From contig JBNRMJ010000011.1 of assembly GCA_050309435.1 (NCBI GenBank), positions 1 to 64,000 on the forward strand: a stretch of DNA of 64,000 nt, written 5' to 3'. The stretch comes from CAYXVJ01 sp050309435. GTDB taxonomy: Bacteria; Bacillota; Clostridia; Saccharofermentanales; Fastidiosipilaceae. This document shows positions 1-7,434 of this stretch, piece after piece. Under the pieces are notes generated by a model. It saw nothing but the letters and a program-made list of their open reading frames with translations. It was not told the DNA's origin and made no database searches. The position numbers and the translations under genes were made by a program. The first letter of the stretch is position 1, and every line of letters starts with the position of its first letter.

Positions 1-2
1 AG

Positions 3-149
3 CGCCTGGTCGGCAGCCTCTTGATCGAGCAGCATGAACGCTGGATCAGCGGCAAAGTCTACCTCACGATGGATACCTATTGGTTGGAACGAGACCGAGC
101 ACGGACGAACGCAGACCAGATCAGACAACAATTAAGCAAGACCGCTTAG
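3..149 (+). CDS. IS256-family transposase, C-terminal fragment (cut by window edge)
   Basis: Forty-eight codons open from the left window edge and end at TAG 147-149. The reading RLVGSLLIEQHERW followed by YLTMDTYW matches the C-terminal end of IS256-type DDE transposases, which close with a similar 'RLxGALLxExxExW ... YxxMExYW' stretch. The remainder of the gene, with its catalytic residues, lies outside the window, so whether it is intact cannot be judged. A typical IS256 terminal repeat follows about 20 bases downstream. Confidence 0.75.
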   Translation, partial: RLVGSLLIEQHERWISGKVYLTMDTYWLERDRARTNADQIRQQLSKTA

Positions 150-170
150 CAGGCGGTCAACCGAAAGGTA

Positions 171-199
171 ATTTACACCAACATTAAGGACTTGACTAC
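171..199. repeat. Probable right terminal inverted repeat of the IS256-type element
   Basis: The stretch beginning ATTTACACCAACATTAAGGA and continuing to about 199 resembles the 'TTTACACAAAAxxxTTGGACATGAC' ends of IS256-family elements and lies just after the transposase stop. The matching left end is outside the window, so the exact boundary is inferred from family knowledge only. Confidence 0.5.
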
Positions 200-244
200 G
201 CAAATGAATGACAATATTTAATAAATAAATTAGGTTTATCAGTT

Positions 245-1195
245 TTATTTATATTTATAAAAACCTTCACCGGCATTAACACCTGTTTTACCGGCCTCAA
301 TGTATTTTTTGAGCATTGCTACAATGCGATGCTGTATACCATTTTCATCTTTTTCCTGAGCCGCTCTCATTGAAGCGATATTATATGCAGTTTCCAATCC
401 GACAACATCTAAAATCTGGAATGGGCCATAGGGAGCACCTGTTCCCAATTTCCATGCCAGATCAATGGTTTCATAATCAGATACTTCATTCGCGAGTAAT
501 GCCTGAGCTGAACTTAACAGAGGTACTAAAAGTGAATTTAAGAGATAACCGGGCTGTTCTTTATTGACTCTCAGAGGAATCATACCAATTTCATGAGACA
601 GGTTGACAATGGCTTCAAAAGCTTCCTTGCCGGTTTCTGAATGTCCCATCACTTCAGCAAGATTATTGCGCCAGATATGATTGGCAAAATGCATGGATAA
701 ATATTTTTCCGGTCTGCCGGTATATTGGGCGAAAGAGCTGGGCAATAAGGTAGAAGAATTGGTTGCGATAATCGTCTTTTCAGGTAATAAATCCGCCATT
801 TTTGAATAAAAATCAATTTTTACATCGGGAATTTCGGCAACGGATTCAATCACAAAATCTGCGTTTTCAACTGCTTCCGCTAAATTTGTGGTATAAGTGA
901 CACTCTCATAAGCACGCTTTACATTCTCTTTCAGCTGTTCTATTTTTGCTTCATCTAAGCCGGCAAAATCATCAATCAGTCCACGTGGATAAGAAGCATC
1001 TTTTTTACCTAAGAGAGGTTTCAGGGCTTCTAATTCGCCTAAATAAATTTTATATAAATTATCAACTTTCGGTTTTGTTCTGCCTATTGAATCATCATGG
1101 CGTAACCAGAATACTACTTCCAAGCCTTTAAAAGCTGCCTGAAAGGCAATTTGACTACCTAAAACTCCGCCACCGGCGACAACTAACTTTTTCAT
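245..1195 (-). CDS. 3-hydroxyacyl-CoA dehydrogenase family protein
   Basis: NAD-dependent 3-hydroxyacyl-CoA (possibly 3-hydroxybutyryl-CoA) dehydrogenase of 316 aa, close to the usual length. The N-terminal Rossmann fold starts with VAGGGVLGSQIAF (residues 6-18), the GxGxxG-type NAD loop. TNSSTLLPSSFA (about 145-156) and the downstream HF (MHFAN) carry the catalytic region, and the C-terminal helical domain includes KEQPGYLLNSLL and ends with GEGFYKYK. It may act in butyrate-type fermentation or acyl-CoA turnover, but no thiolase, crotonase or acyl-CoA dehydrogenase gene is nearby. The gene is more AT-rich than the rest of the window and sits alone between two insertion elements, which suggests recent transfer. 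The ATG at 1195 follows a purine-rich AGAGG about 9 bases upstream and a good sigma-A-type promoter. Family call is firm; substrate is not. Confidence 0.85.
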   Translation of the reverse strand: MKKLVVAGGGVLGSQIAFQAAFKGLEVVFWLRHDDSIGRTKPKVDNLYKIYLGELEALKPLLGKKDASYPRGLIDDFAGLDEAKIEQLKENVKRAYESVTYTTNLAEAVENADFVIESVAEIPDVKIDFYSKMADLLPEKTIIATNSSTLLPSSFAQYTGRPEKYLSMHFANHIWRNNLAEVMGHSETGKEAFEAIVNLSHEIGMIPLRVNKEQPGYLLNSLLVPLLSSAQALLANEVSDYETIDLAWKLGTGAPYGPFQILDVVGLETAYNIASMRAAQEKDENGIQHRIVAMLKKYIEAGKTGVNAGEGFYKYK

Positions 1196-1232
1196 AAACT
1201 AAAAACCTCTTTCTTAAATATTAACTGTGTAA

Positions 1233-1261
1233 ATTATAATTGTGATGGGTAAGAATAGCAA
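1233..1261 (-). promoter_or_regulatory. Sigma-A-type promoter of the 3-hydroxyacyl-CoA dehydrogenase gene
   Basis: On the minus strand TTGCTA (1261-1256) and a perfect TATAAT (1238-1233) are separated by 17 bases, about 40 bases before the ATG at 1195. The gene thus carries its own promoter and does not depend on the flanking insertion elements. Confidence 0.65.
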
Positions 1262-1298
1262 ATATTTTAGAAAAATCGTCTATAAAACAATGATTCAA

Positions 1299-1325
1299 GC
1301 TGAATGCCAAAGTAACCTGGACACT
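1299..1325 (+). repeat. Left 27-bp inverted repeat of the outer element
   Basis: It begins GCTGAATGCCAAAGTAACCT and ends GGACACT, and is identical to the reverse complement of 2982-3008 over all 27 positions. The bases next to it on both sides no longer match, so the boundaries are sharp. Confidence 0.85.
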
Positions 1326-1410
1326 ATTAGGCGGAGGCCGTCTAATTTACTTTGGGAAGGGGCCTATTCCAGTTTAGTTAGGCAAGTTTCTTTTAAATAA
1401 TGTATAGCTC

Positions 1411-2780
1411 TAGTTGTGTGGTGTCCTTTCTGTTTTAGGAGGTCACCATGACTAAGAATAAGCATCTGTCTTTGGAAGATAGAACTCAGATAAAAATTAA
1501 ACTCGATGCCGCCTGCTCTTTTCGTAAAATCGCTAGAGATTTAGGCAAGTCCCCTACAACGATTTCAAATGAGGTCAAGACGCGCAGACTAGTTGTGAAA
1601 AAAGGGGGCTTTAACCGGCCATATAATCCTTGCAGCTACCGGTTTAACTGCAAGCTTAGCGGGTATTGCAAAGACCGTCACTGCTCAAAGGTAACCTGTT
1701 CCGGTTGCAAGAAAGGTTGTTCAGAAATAAGTGCGTATTTTCTTGAAGACTTTTGTGCGCTTCTAGAAAACCACCCTATGTCTGTAACGCTTGTGAAAAG
1801 AGGGCTCGTTGCACGTTGACAAAGTATGAATATCGTCCTGTGTTAGCTCAGCATTCCTATGAAGAAACGCTTTCGGAGGCGAGGATAGGGTCTTCTTTTT
1901 CTCCGGAAGAATTGTTGCAAATAGACACCCTTGTTTCGAATGGGGTCAAGCGGGGTCTTTCGCCTTATGCGATTTGTGCTGAGCATAGAAATGAATTGTT
2001 ATGCTCAGAAAGATCCATCTATCGGTTTATTGATGCAGGCATGACGGGCTGTAAAAATTTAGATTTACCCTACAAGGTGAGGTATCGACCAAGGAGAAAA
2101 AGGGTTCCCTTCAAAATAGATAAAGGCTGCAGAAAAGGGAGGGCCTACAAAGACTTTATGCTCTTCTTGGAACAAAATCCGGATACGTCCGTGGTGGAGA
2201 TGGATACGCTTATAGGCAAGAGGGGTGGTAAGAGTTTGTTATCTTTCTACTTCAGACAAGTAGGTTTCCTCTTGCTCTTACTAAGACCGGTTAACAATGC
2301 ACAAAGCGTTATCGACTGGTTTGATCAACTGGATCACAGACTGGGTAGAGACCATTTCAAAAAGCTATTTCCTGTCATCTTAACCGACAATGGCAGCGAG
2401 TTTTCTAATCCGAAAGCCCTGGAATTTGATCAAAAGGGAGAGCAAAGAACCCGTATCTTTTACTGCGACCCCGGAATGCCGAACCAATAACCGGGTGTAG
2501 AAAATGCCCAAAAACACGTTAGGCGTATTTTACCCAAAGGGACTTCTTTTGAAAGCCTGACACAGGATGATGTCAATTGCATCACAGGCCACTTAAATTC
2601 ATACAAAAAGAAGAAGCTAAACGACAGAACACCTATCTCTGTCTTTAGCTTCTTCTATGGTTCCGACATACTGGAAACTTTAGAAATTCCGGAAATAGAA
2701 GGTGAAAATATTTGCCTCAATAAACTTTTGCTGAAATAAGCAAAAACAAACCAAACATATAGAGGGACACCACACAGCTA
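1411..2780 (+). mobile_element. IS30-family insertion sequence (inactive copy)
   Basis: This element of about 1.37 kb is bounded by imperfect inverted repeats: TAGTTGTGTGGTGTCCTT at 1411-1428, and TAGCTGTGTGGTGTCCCT on the opposite strand at 2780-2763, 16 of 18 positions matching. It contains one transposase gene with an IS30-type DDE domain. It has landed inside the older element bounded by 27-bp repeats. The transposase carries two inactivating lesions, so the copy could only move with help in trans. Confidence 0.8.
1448..2739 (+). pseudogene. IS30-family transposase, disrupted by a frameshift and an in-frame stop
   Basis: The ATG at 1448 has a strong AGGAGG at 1437-1442. The first frame gives an N-terminal helix-turn-helix (SFRKIARDLGKSPTTISNEV) and part of a Cys-rich zinc-binding region, then runs out at 1819. 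The homologous reading (KPPYVCNACEKRARC) resumes one frame back near 1765, consistent with loss of one A from the A-run at about 1766-1769. The second frame carries the DDE residues VEMD and LTDNGSEF, then hits TAA at 2488-2490. Reading on gives GVENAQKHVRRILPKGTSF, the motif with the catalytic Glu, ending at TAA 2737-2739. The stop therefore separates the two Asp residues from the Glu. A single substitution of a Lys codon (AAA to TAA) is the simplest cause. Confidence 0.85.
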
Positions 2781-3149
2781 TTCCTGACTCCATCCCCTCC
2801 ATCCAGTTTAATTCGTCAAAAAACGCAGCGAACAGGGTGGTTGTCTTAAAGTTTGCCAAAACTTCTGTCGCAAGTTCATTCTAACTTAAAAACTTGAAAA
2901 ATGCTCGATAAATTTTGATTTCAACTCAACTTTCGAGCTTGTTTGTTTAAAATTTTCAAAAATTCTTTGTTTTCTCTAATAAGTGTCCAGGTTACTTTGG
3001 CATTCAGCGATTTGTAATTATTATCACTTAGTTTATCTTTCTGCTCTTCCGATCCTGTGAAATTGTCAAATAGACTCGGATTAGGCGACGATTTTTCTGA
3101 CAGAACTTAAATTTTAACAGATAACTCTAGACTTCCCGTAACAAACGAG
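2781..3149. other. Non-coding remainder of the outer element and flank
   Basis: No supported gene is present between the IS30-type element and the iron-uptake promoter. The stretch 2781-2981 is AT-rich, with only short open frames on either strand and no recognisable transposase remnant. The right 27-bp repeat follows at 2982-3008. The rest leads into the palindromic operator region. Confidence 0.6.
2982..3008 (-). repeat. Right 27-bp inverted repeat of the outer element
   Basis: AGTGTCCAGGTTACTTTGGC plus CATTCAGC is the exact reverse complement of 1299-1325. It marks the right boundary of the element that was split by the IS30-type insertion. Confidence 0.85.
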
Positions 3150-3217
3150 CTAATCTGTTAGCCGTACCTAACCGGTTAGCCCTCGCTAACATGCCTAATA
3201 TAATTTGGCCGGTTAGT
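3150..3217 (+). promoter_or_regulatory. Promoter with overlapping CTAA/TTAG palindromes (candidate DtxR/IdeR-type iron operator)
   Basis: Several overlapping inverted repeats precede the iron importer: CTAATCTGTTAG (3150-3161), the perfect palindrome CTAACCGGTTAG (3168-3179) and GTTAGCCCTCGCTAAC (3175-3190), with another GGTTAG at 3211-3216. They share the TTAG/CTAA half-sites of DtxR/IdeR/MntR-type operators (TTAGGTTAGGCTAACCTAA in actinobacteria). A perfect TATAAT at 3199-3204 lies 17 bases after TTAGCC (3176-3181), so an occupied operator would cover the promoter. This is the expected design for iron-dependent repression. The regulator gene is not in the window. Confidence 0.55.
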
Positions 3218-3245
3218 GCTCACATTTCATGAGAGGAGAGATTCG

Positions 3246-4241
3246 ATGTCAGGTAAACCTGTCGTAACGGCCAGACAGCCCGTATATCTTATAAGAGCCG
3301 GCTTGATCATTCTGCTTTTATTGCTTGTTCTGTTATCCATTTCCGTCGGCGTACGCGATTTCTCGATCCTCTCCTTATTTAAGAGGGACAGCGAGGCGGT
3401 TAATCTGGCAGTTGTCAGCAGATTCCCGCGAGCTTTAGCTGTTATCGTATCAGGTATGAGTATGTCGCTGGCCGGTCAGATCATGCAAACAGTCACCAAT
3501 AATCGCTTCGTTTCACCGACAACAGCGGGAACAATGGAGTGGTGTCGCATGGGGATACTCTTTGCCATTGTGTTCATGGGGGGACAAAACGCCCTGCTTC
3601 GTATGCTGGCAGCTTTCTTGTTCTCTCTCTTCGGCACTTTCTTTTTTCTTCGTTTAATGGATAAGGTTCGATATAAAAATGCCATCCTGGTCCCTCTGAT
3701 CGGCATGATGCTGGGCAGCGTTATTCGTGCGATTACCACGTTTTTCGCCTATCGTCTGGATGTCACACAGAACATGTCTTCATGGATGCAAGGCAACTTC
3801 TCCCTTGTCACGAGAGGACGCTACGAACTGATTTATCTGGGAATTCCGTTTTTAGTCATAGCGGTTTTCTATGCACGTCGTTTCACGCTCGCCGGTTTAG
3901 GTGCGAATATTGCGACAAATCTGGGGCTCAATCATAAGCAGACTGTTTCCGTCGGGCTAAGCATCGTTGCGGTCATCACGTCTACGGTTCTTGTTACGGT
4001 TGGCTCTGTTCCCTTCCTGGGCTTAATTATCCCCAATCTGGTCTCGATGGTGCGCGGCGATAATCTGAAATCCACCATGATCGATACGATGCTGATCGGT
4101 GCGATCTTTTTGTTAATCTGTGACATCCTGGGCCGTGTCCTGATATATCCGTACGAGATTCCTGTCAGCGTTATTGTCAGTGTTCTTGGCAGCCTGGTCT
4201 TCCTTTTTCTGATTTTCAAGAGGAGGCAGATAAATGCATAA
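3246..4241 (+). CDS. Iron-siderophore ABC transporter permease 1 (FecCD family, YclN/FatD-like)
   Basis: Polytopic permease of the FecCD family, 331 aa from the chosen start, with a first membrane helix at about residues 19-40 and roughly eight to ten helices in all. Conserved features include SRFPRALAVIVSGMSMSLAGQIMQTVTNN near the N-terminus (quoted in parts: RFPR and AGQIMQ) and the GSVPFLGLIIPNLV stretch that forms the ATPase-coupling region. The ATG at 3246 is preferred over an in-frame GTG at 3216, because GAGAGGAGAG lies 5 bases before it. It heads a four-gene operon (permease, permease, ATPase, lipoprotein), the same order as the B. subtilis petrobactin importer yclNOPQ. It would import a ferric chelate through the membrane. 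The specific siderophore is unknown. Confidence 0.88.
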   Translation: MSGKPVVTARQPVYLIRAGLIILLLLLVLLSISVGVRDFSILSLFKRDSEAVNLAVVSRFPRALAVIVSGMSMSLAGQIMQTVTNNRFVSPTTAGTMEWCRMGILFAIVFMGGQNALLRMLAAFLFSLFGTFFFLRLMDKVRYKNAILVPLIGMMLGSVIRAITTFFAYRLDVTQNMSSWMQGNFSLVTRGRYELIYLGIPFLVIAVFYARRFTLAGLGANIATNLGLNHKQTVSVGLSIVAVITSTVLVTVGSVPFLGLIIPNLVSMVRGDNLKSTMIDTMLIGAIFLLICDILGRVLIYPYEIPVSVIVSVLGSLVFLFLIFKRRQINA

Positions 4242-5277
4242 CCAAGAAACTTCTGTCTCGAAAATCGCTGATTACCAAAACACTAAATCAAAATCCGTAC
4301 GTCGCATCTTTTCCATATTGCTGATTATGGCTTTCGCATTTACGGCAGTGTTTTTACTCTGGGGCCTGAACGCAAAAAATTATGCCTATAATCTGAATAG
4401 CCGCGGAACAAAGCTGCTGGCGATACTAGTCGTTAGTCTGGCTACCGGCTTCTCCTCCGTTAGTTTTCAGACGATTACGAGCAATAAGATTTTGACACCA
4501 AGTGTCATGGGCCTGGATTCGCTTTATCTATTTATCCAAACATTCGTGGTCTTTTTTATGGGATCGGGAAAACTCCAAATGATGTCCGCTTACAGTGAAT
4601 TTTTTGTTTCTATCGGCATTATGATGGCGGCCAGCTGGCTGATTTTTGCCCTCATGTTTCGCGGTGAAAAGCAAAACATATACTTTATCGTCCTGGCCGG
4701 TATCATCATTGGAAATTTCTTCGACGGATTATCCGGTTTCATGCAGATCATATTGGATCCCAACGAGTATGACGTCCTTCAAACCAGGATGTATGCCTCT
4801 TTCAACAAGGTAAATGATGATATGCTCGGCATATCGATCCTCATTCTCGTCTTAATGGCGGCCTTGATTATACCCGATCTCAAACGCCTCGATGTTCTGC
4901 ATCTCGGTATGGTTCCCTCCATTAATCTTGGTATCAATTACAAGGCACTTACGCTTCGCACCCTGATGATCATAGCGGTTCTCGTTTCCATATCCACCGT
5001 GCTCACCGGGCCGATGGCCTTCCTGAGCATCATTGTCGTCAGTTTGTCCAGACAACTTCTCCCCAGTTTCAAGCATCGGGATTTAACACTGGCAGCCGCC
5101 ATCATTTCTTACGTGGCATTAGTGCTGGGCTTGATTATTACGGAAAGACTGTTTAAATTCCAAACCCAAATAAGTACCATTATCAACTTCATCGGCGGTA
5201 TCTACTTCATTTATCTGGTTATTAAGGAGGCAGGAAATGATATCGGTAAAAAATATCGTAAAAAAGTATCAGGATAA
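4234..5277 (+). CDS. Iron-siderophore ABC transporter permease 2 (FecCD family, YclO/FatC-like)
   Basis: Second FecCD-type permease, 347 aa, starting 8 bases before the end of the first permease gene, which suggests translational coupling. A hydrophilic N-terminal tail of about 25 residues precedes the first membrane helix (IFSILLIMAFAFTAVFLLWG). The coupling region GPMAFLSIIVVSLSRQLLP corresponds to the GPxxFLGLxxPHxxR motif of the family, here with VSLSRQ in place of PHxxR, as in YclO-type proteins. It pairs with permease 1 to form the channel of a ferric-siderophore importer. Confidence 0.86.
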   Translation: MHNQETSVSKIADYQNTKSKSVRRIFSILLIMAFAFTAVFLLWGLNAKNYAYNLNSRGTKLLAILVVSLATGFSSVSFQTITSNKILTPSVMGLDSLYLFIQTFVVFFMGSGKLQMMSAYSEFFVSIGIMMAASWLIFALMFRGEKQNIYFIVLAGIIIGNFFDGLSGFMQIILDPNEYDVLQTRMYASFNKVNDDMLGISILILVLMAALIIPDLKRLDVLHLGMVPSINLGINYKALTLRTLMIIAVLVSISTVLTGPMAFLSIIVVSLSRQLLPSFKHRDLTLAAAIISYVALVLGLIITERLFKFQTQISTIINFIGGIYFIYLVIKEAGNDIGKKYRKKVSG

Positions 5278-5995
5278 AGCTGTTCTGAAGAATGTGACAC
5301 TCGATCTACCCAAGAATAAAATGATCGCGTTCATCGGCTCCAACGGTGCCGGTAAGAGCACTTTACTTAATATCATCGGACGAACGATCATGAAAAATGA
5401 CGGGAATGTCATCATCGACGATAAAGAACTCGAGTACTGGAAGTCACGCGATCTAGCCAAGAGAATGGCAATTCTCAATCAGTCCAATCACTTGAACATT
5501 CGTCTAACAGTTCGCGAATTGGTCAGTTTCGGGCGCTACCCGCACTCCCAGGGCCATCTGACAGATGAAGACATTGCCAAGATCGACGAAACACTGGCTT
5601 ATGTAAACATGACGGAACTTCAGGATCGTTTTCTGGACCAGCTCAGCGGCGGTCAACGCCAGTTGGCTTATATTGCCATGGTTATCGCACAGGATACCGA
5701 ATATCTCTTCCTGGATGAGCCTCTCAACAATCTGGATATGCGCCATTCGGTTCAGATCATGCAGATTCTTCGGGATCTTGTTCAAAATCGCGGTAAAACG
5801 GTCATGGTTGTCATTCACGATATCAATTTTGTTTCCTGTTATGCGGACTATATCTTCGCGTTGAAGGACGGAAAACTGGTCGAAGCTGGACCGACATCCG
5901 AAATCATTAATTGCTGTGTACTCGAGTCAATTTACGGCATCGATATGAAAATTCAAAATTACGACGGTAAAAAAATCTGCCTTTACTACGCATGA
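5237..5995 (+). CDS. Iron-siderophore ABC transporter ATPase (FepC/YclP-like)
   Basis: ABC ATPase of 252 aa, the usual size for FepC-type proteins. Walker A is GSNGAGKS (residues 34-41), the signature is LSGGQRQ (about 136-142), and Walker B with the catalytic Glu is YLFLDEP (about 156-162), followed by the switch His in VIHDINF. The gene overlaps the upstream permease by 41 bases. Its ATG follows AGGAGG at about 5225, inside the permease gene. It powers the two permeases. No unusual features seen. Confidence 0.9.
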   Translation: MISVKNIVKKYQDKAVLKNVTLDLPKNKMIAFIGSNGAGKSTLLNIIGRTIMKNDGNVIIDDKELEYWKSRDLAKRMAILNQSNHLNIRLTVRELVSFGRYPHSQGHLTDEDIAKIDETLAYVNMTELQDRFLDQLSGGQRQLAYIAMVIAQDTEYLFLDEPLNNLDMRHSVQIMQILRDLVQNRGKTVMVVIHDINFVSCYADYIFALKDGKLVEAGPTSEIINCCVLESIYGIDMKIQNYDGKKICLYYA

Positions 5996-6006
5996 GGAGG
6001 AATTAT

Positions 6007-7017
6007 ATGATAAGAAAAATGATGACAGCGGTTTTAAGCACCGCACTAAGCCTTGTACTGCTCGCTTCTTGTACCGGAAACGCCCGTGGAAACAGCACTA
6101 GTACAACAAGTAAAGCAAATGATGAAAGCATCGACGGCAGCCAGAGCGCCAACAGCGAGAGCGGCGAAACCGGTTTCCCCGTCACTGTCACAGACTCGAA
6201 CGGAGACAGCCTGACATTGGATAAGACACCCGAGCGTATCGTTGTAATCGATTATGCTGTTTTGGATATGCTCGAATTAATCGATTACCAAGGCGAGATT
6301 ATGACCGCTTCGGACAATCTTCCCGGCTATCTGGCTGACAGTTTCTCTGACAGCCCTTCATCCGGTACGCTTAAAGAGCTGGATATGGAAGCGATCAATG
6401 AATTCGGACCGGAGCTTATTTTTATTGCCGGCCGCCAACTCGATTATCTGGATGACCTGCGTCAAATTGCTCCCACTCTTTATTTCTCGGCAGATACGGC
6501 TGATTTCCTGAATTCCACTTTGTCAAATCTTCGCGAAATGGCAAAGGTGTTTGGAGCGACCGAGGCTATCGAAGCCGAAATCTCGTTATTAAACAAAAAA
6601 GTGGAAAGCGTAAAAGCCATTACATCGACAGCCGACGCGCTCTCTCTTGTCATCTTAACGAACGATGGTGCAATCTCGGCTTATGGTTCGGGTTCACGCT
6701 TTGGCTTTCTCTTTGATGATTTGGGGCTTGTCTCGGTCGATGATACGATCGAAGCATCGACTCATGGACAGTCGATCAGCTATGAATACATTTCGGAGAA
6801 GAATCCGGATATCATATTCTATGTTGATCGTACAGCTGTTGTCGGCGGAAGCACCGAGTCATCGACCGTCCTGGATAACGAGTTGATCATGGGTACCAAA
6901 GCCGGCCAAAGCAATCGTATTTACTCTTTGGACCCCGAGTACATTTACTCGGCTGCAGGCGGTTTACAGTCTTTGACAAAAACGCTCGATGAAGTTGAAT
7001 CCGCTTTAGCGAACTAG
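6007..7017 (+). CDS. Iron-siderophore substrate-binding lipoprotein (YclQ/FatB-like)
   Basis: Periplasmic-binding-type lipoprotein of 336 aa. The N-terminus has a basic start, a hydrophobic core and the lipobox LLASC with Cys22 as the lipidation site, followed by a Ser/Thr/Asn-rich linker of about 40 residues. The mature domain opens with VTVTDSNGDSLTLDKTPERIVV, a typical start of TroA/FepB-type binding proteins (quoted in parts: TPERIVV). The ATG at 6007 is preferred over one at 5992, because AGGAGG at 5995-6000 lies 6 bases before it. It should capture the ferric siderophore outside the cell and hand it to the permeases. The start overlaps closely with the ATPase gene end, and a terminator follows. 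Confidence 0.87.
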   Translation: MIRKMMTAVLSTALSLVLLASCTGNARGNSTSTTSKANDESIDGSQSANSESGETGFPVTVTDSNGDSLTLDKTPERIVVIDYAVLDMLELIDYQGEIMTASDNLPGYLADSFSDSPSSGTLKELDMEAINEFGPELIFIAGRQLDYLDDLRQIAPTLYFSADTADFLNSTLSNLREMAKVFGATEAIEAEISLLNKKVESVKAITSTADALSLVILTNDGAISAYGSGSRFGFLFDDLGLVSVDDTIEASTHGQSISYEYISEKNPDIIFYVDRTAVVGGSTESSTVLDNELIMGTKAGQSNRIYSLDPEYIYSAAGGLQSLTKTLDEVESALAN

Positions 7018-7048
7018 AATATTGCGATAGCACTTCGATTAGCGATAG

Positions 7049-7109
7049 AAACTCCCCCGAGTTCAAGATCATCTTACAGATCATCTTGAAGCGTCGAGGG
7101 AGTTTTTTT
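7049..7109 (+). terminator. Rho-independent terminator of the iron-uptake operon
   Basis: AAACTCCC...CGA pairs with TCGAGGGAGTTT, and an inner TTCAAGAT/ATCTTGAA stem extends the hairpin. It ends in seven T residues (7103-7109). It closes the plus-strand operon and faces the end of the minus-strand GNAT gene. Confidence 0.8.
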
Positions 7110-7129
7110 GACTTCGGATTTAGATGCAA

Positions 7130-7420
7130 TCAGTTAAGATGTCCGGATAGAATATCTTGCTTATCGGCATGACGTTTATACCAGGAAACTGCATAAGAAC
7201 AAGTGGGCAAGACTTGCTTTCCTTCCCGGCGAGCGGCAGTATCAACAGCCAGGAGCAGTTGTGAAGCGATTCCCTTACCTCTTAAACTTGAATCCACCCA
7301 GGTATGATTGATATTCCAAACGGCAAGATTCCCTTCTTCTACGGAAAAAGTGACTTCCGCTAAAATTGTGCCATTATCATCTCGTATCCTGAAAGCCTGA
7401 TCTTCTCTCTTCAACTCCAT
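7130..7420 (-). CDS. Small GNAT-like N-acetyltransferase (Gtn1/YjdJ type)
   Basis: A 96-aa protein of the minimal GNAT-like family (Acetyltransf_CG). HTWVDSSLRGKGIASQLLLA contains the acetyl-CoA loop RGKGIA, and CSYAVSWYKRH near the C-terminus is the typical PxCxYVxxWYxRH ending. AGAGGTAAG lies just before the ATG. It begins 14 bases after galM ends and is probably co-transcribed with it. The substrate of these small acetyltransferases is not known. Confidence 0.8.
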   Translation of the reverse strand: MELKREDQAFRIRDDNGTILAEVTFSVEEGNLAVWNINHTWVDSSLRGKGIASQLLLAVDTAARREGKQVLPTCSYAVSWYKRHADKQDILSGHLN

Positions 7421-7434
7421 TTTCTTACCTCTTT

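Larger units (their letters stand above)
1299..3008. mobile_element. Outer element with perfect 27-bp inverted ends, split by an IS30-type insertion
   Basis: The 27 bases at 1299-1325 (starting GCTGAATGCCAAAGTAACCT) are repeated exactly, in inverted orientation, at 2982-3008. Everything between is non-coding apart from the IS30-type element at 1411-2780. Without that insertion the outer element would be about 340 bp, with about 85 AT-rich bases on the left and about 200 on the right. This fits either a MITE-like non-autonomous element or a decayed IS later hit by IS30. I cannot assign the inverted ends to a family. No convincing target-site duplication is visible directly outside the ends. 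Confidence 0.7.

Noticed and set aside
1740..1820. Programmed -1 frameshift in the IS30 transposase
   Set aside because: No canonical slippery heptamer is present at the junction, and an in-frame stop downstream would still cut off the catalytic Glu. Decay is the simpler explanation.
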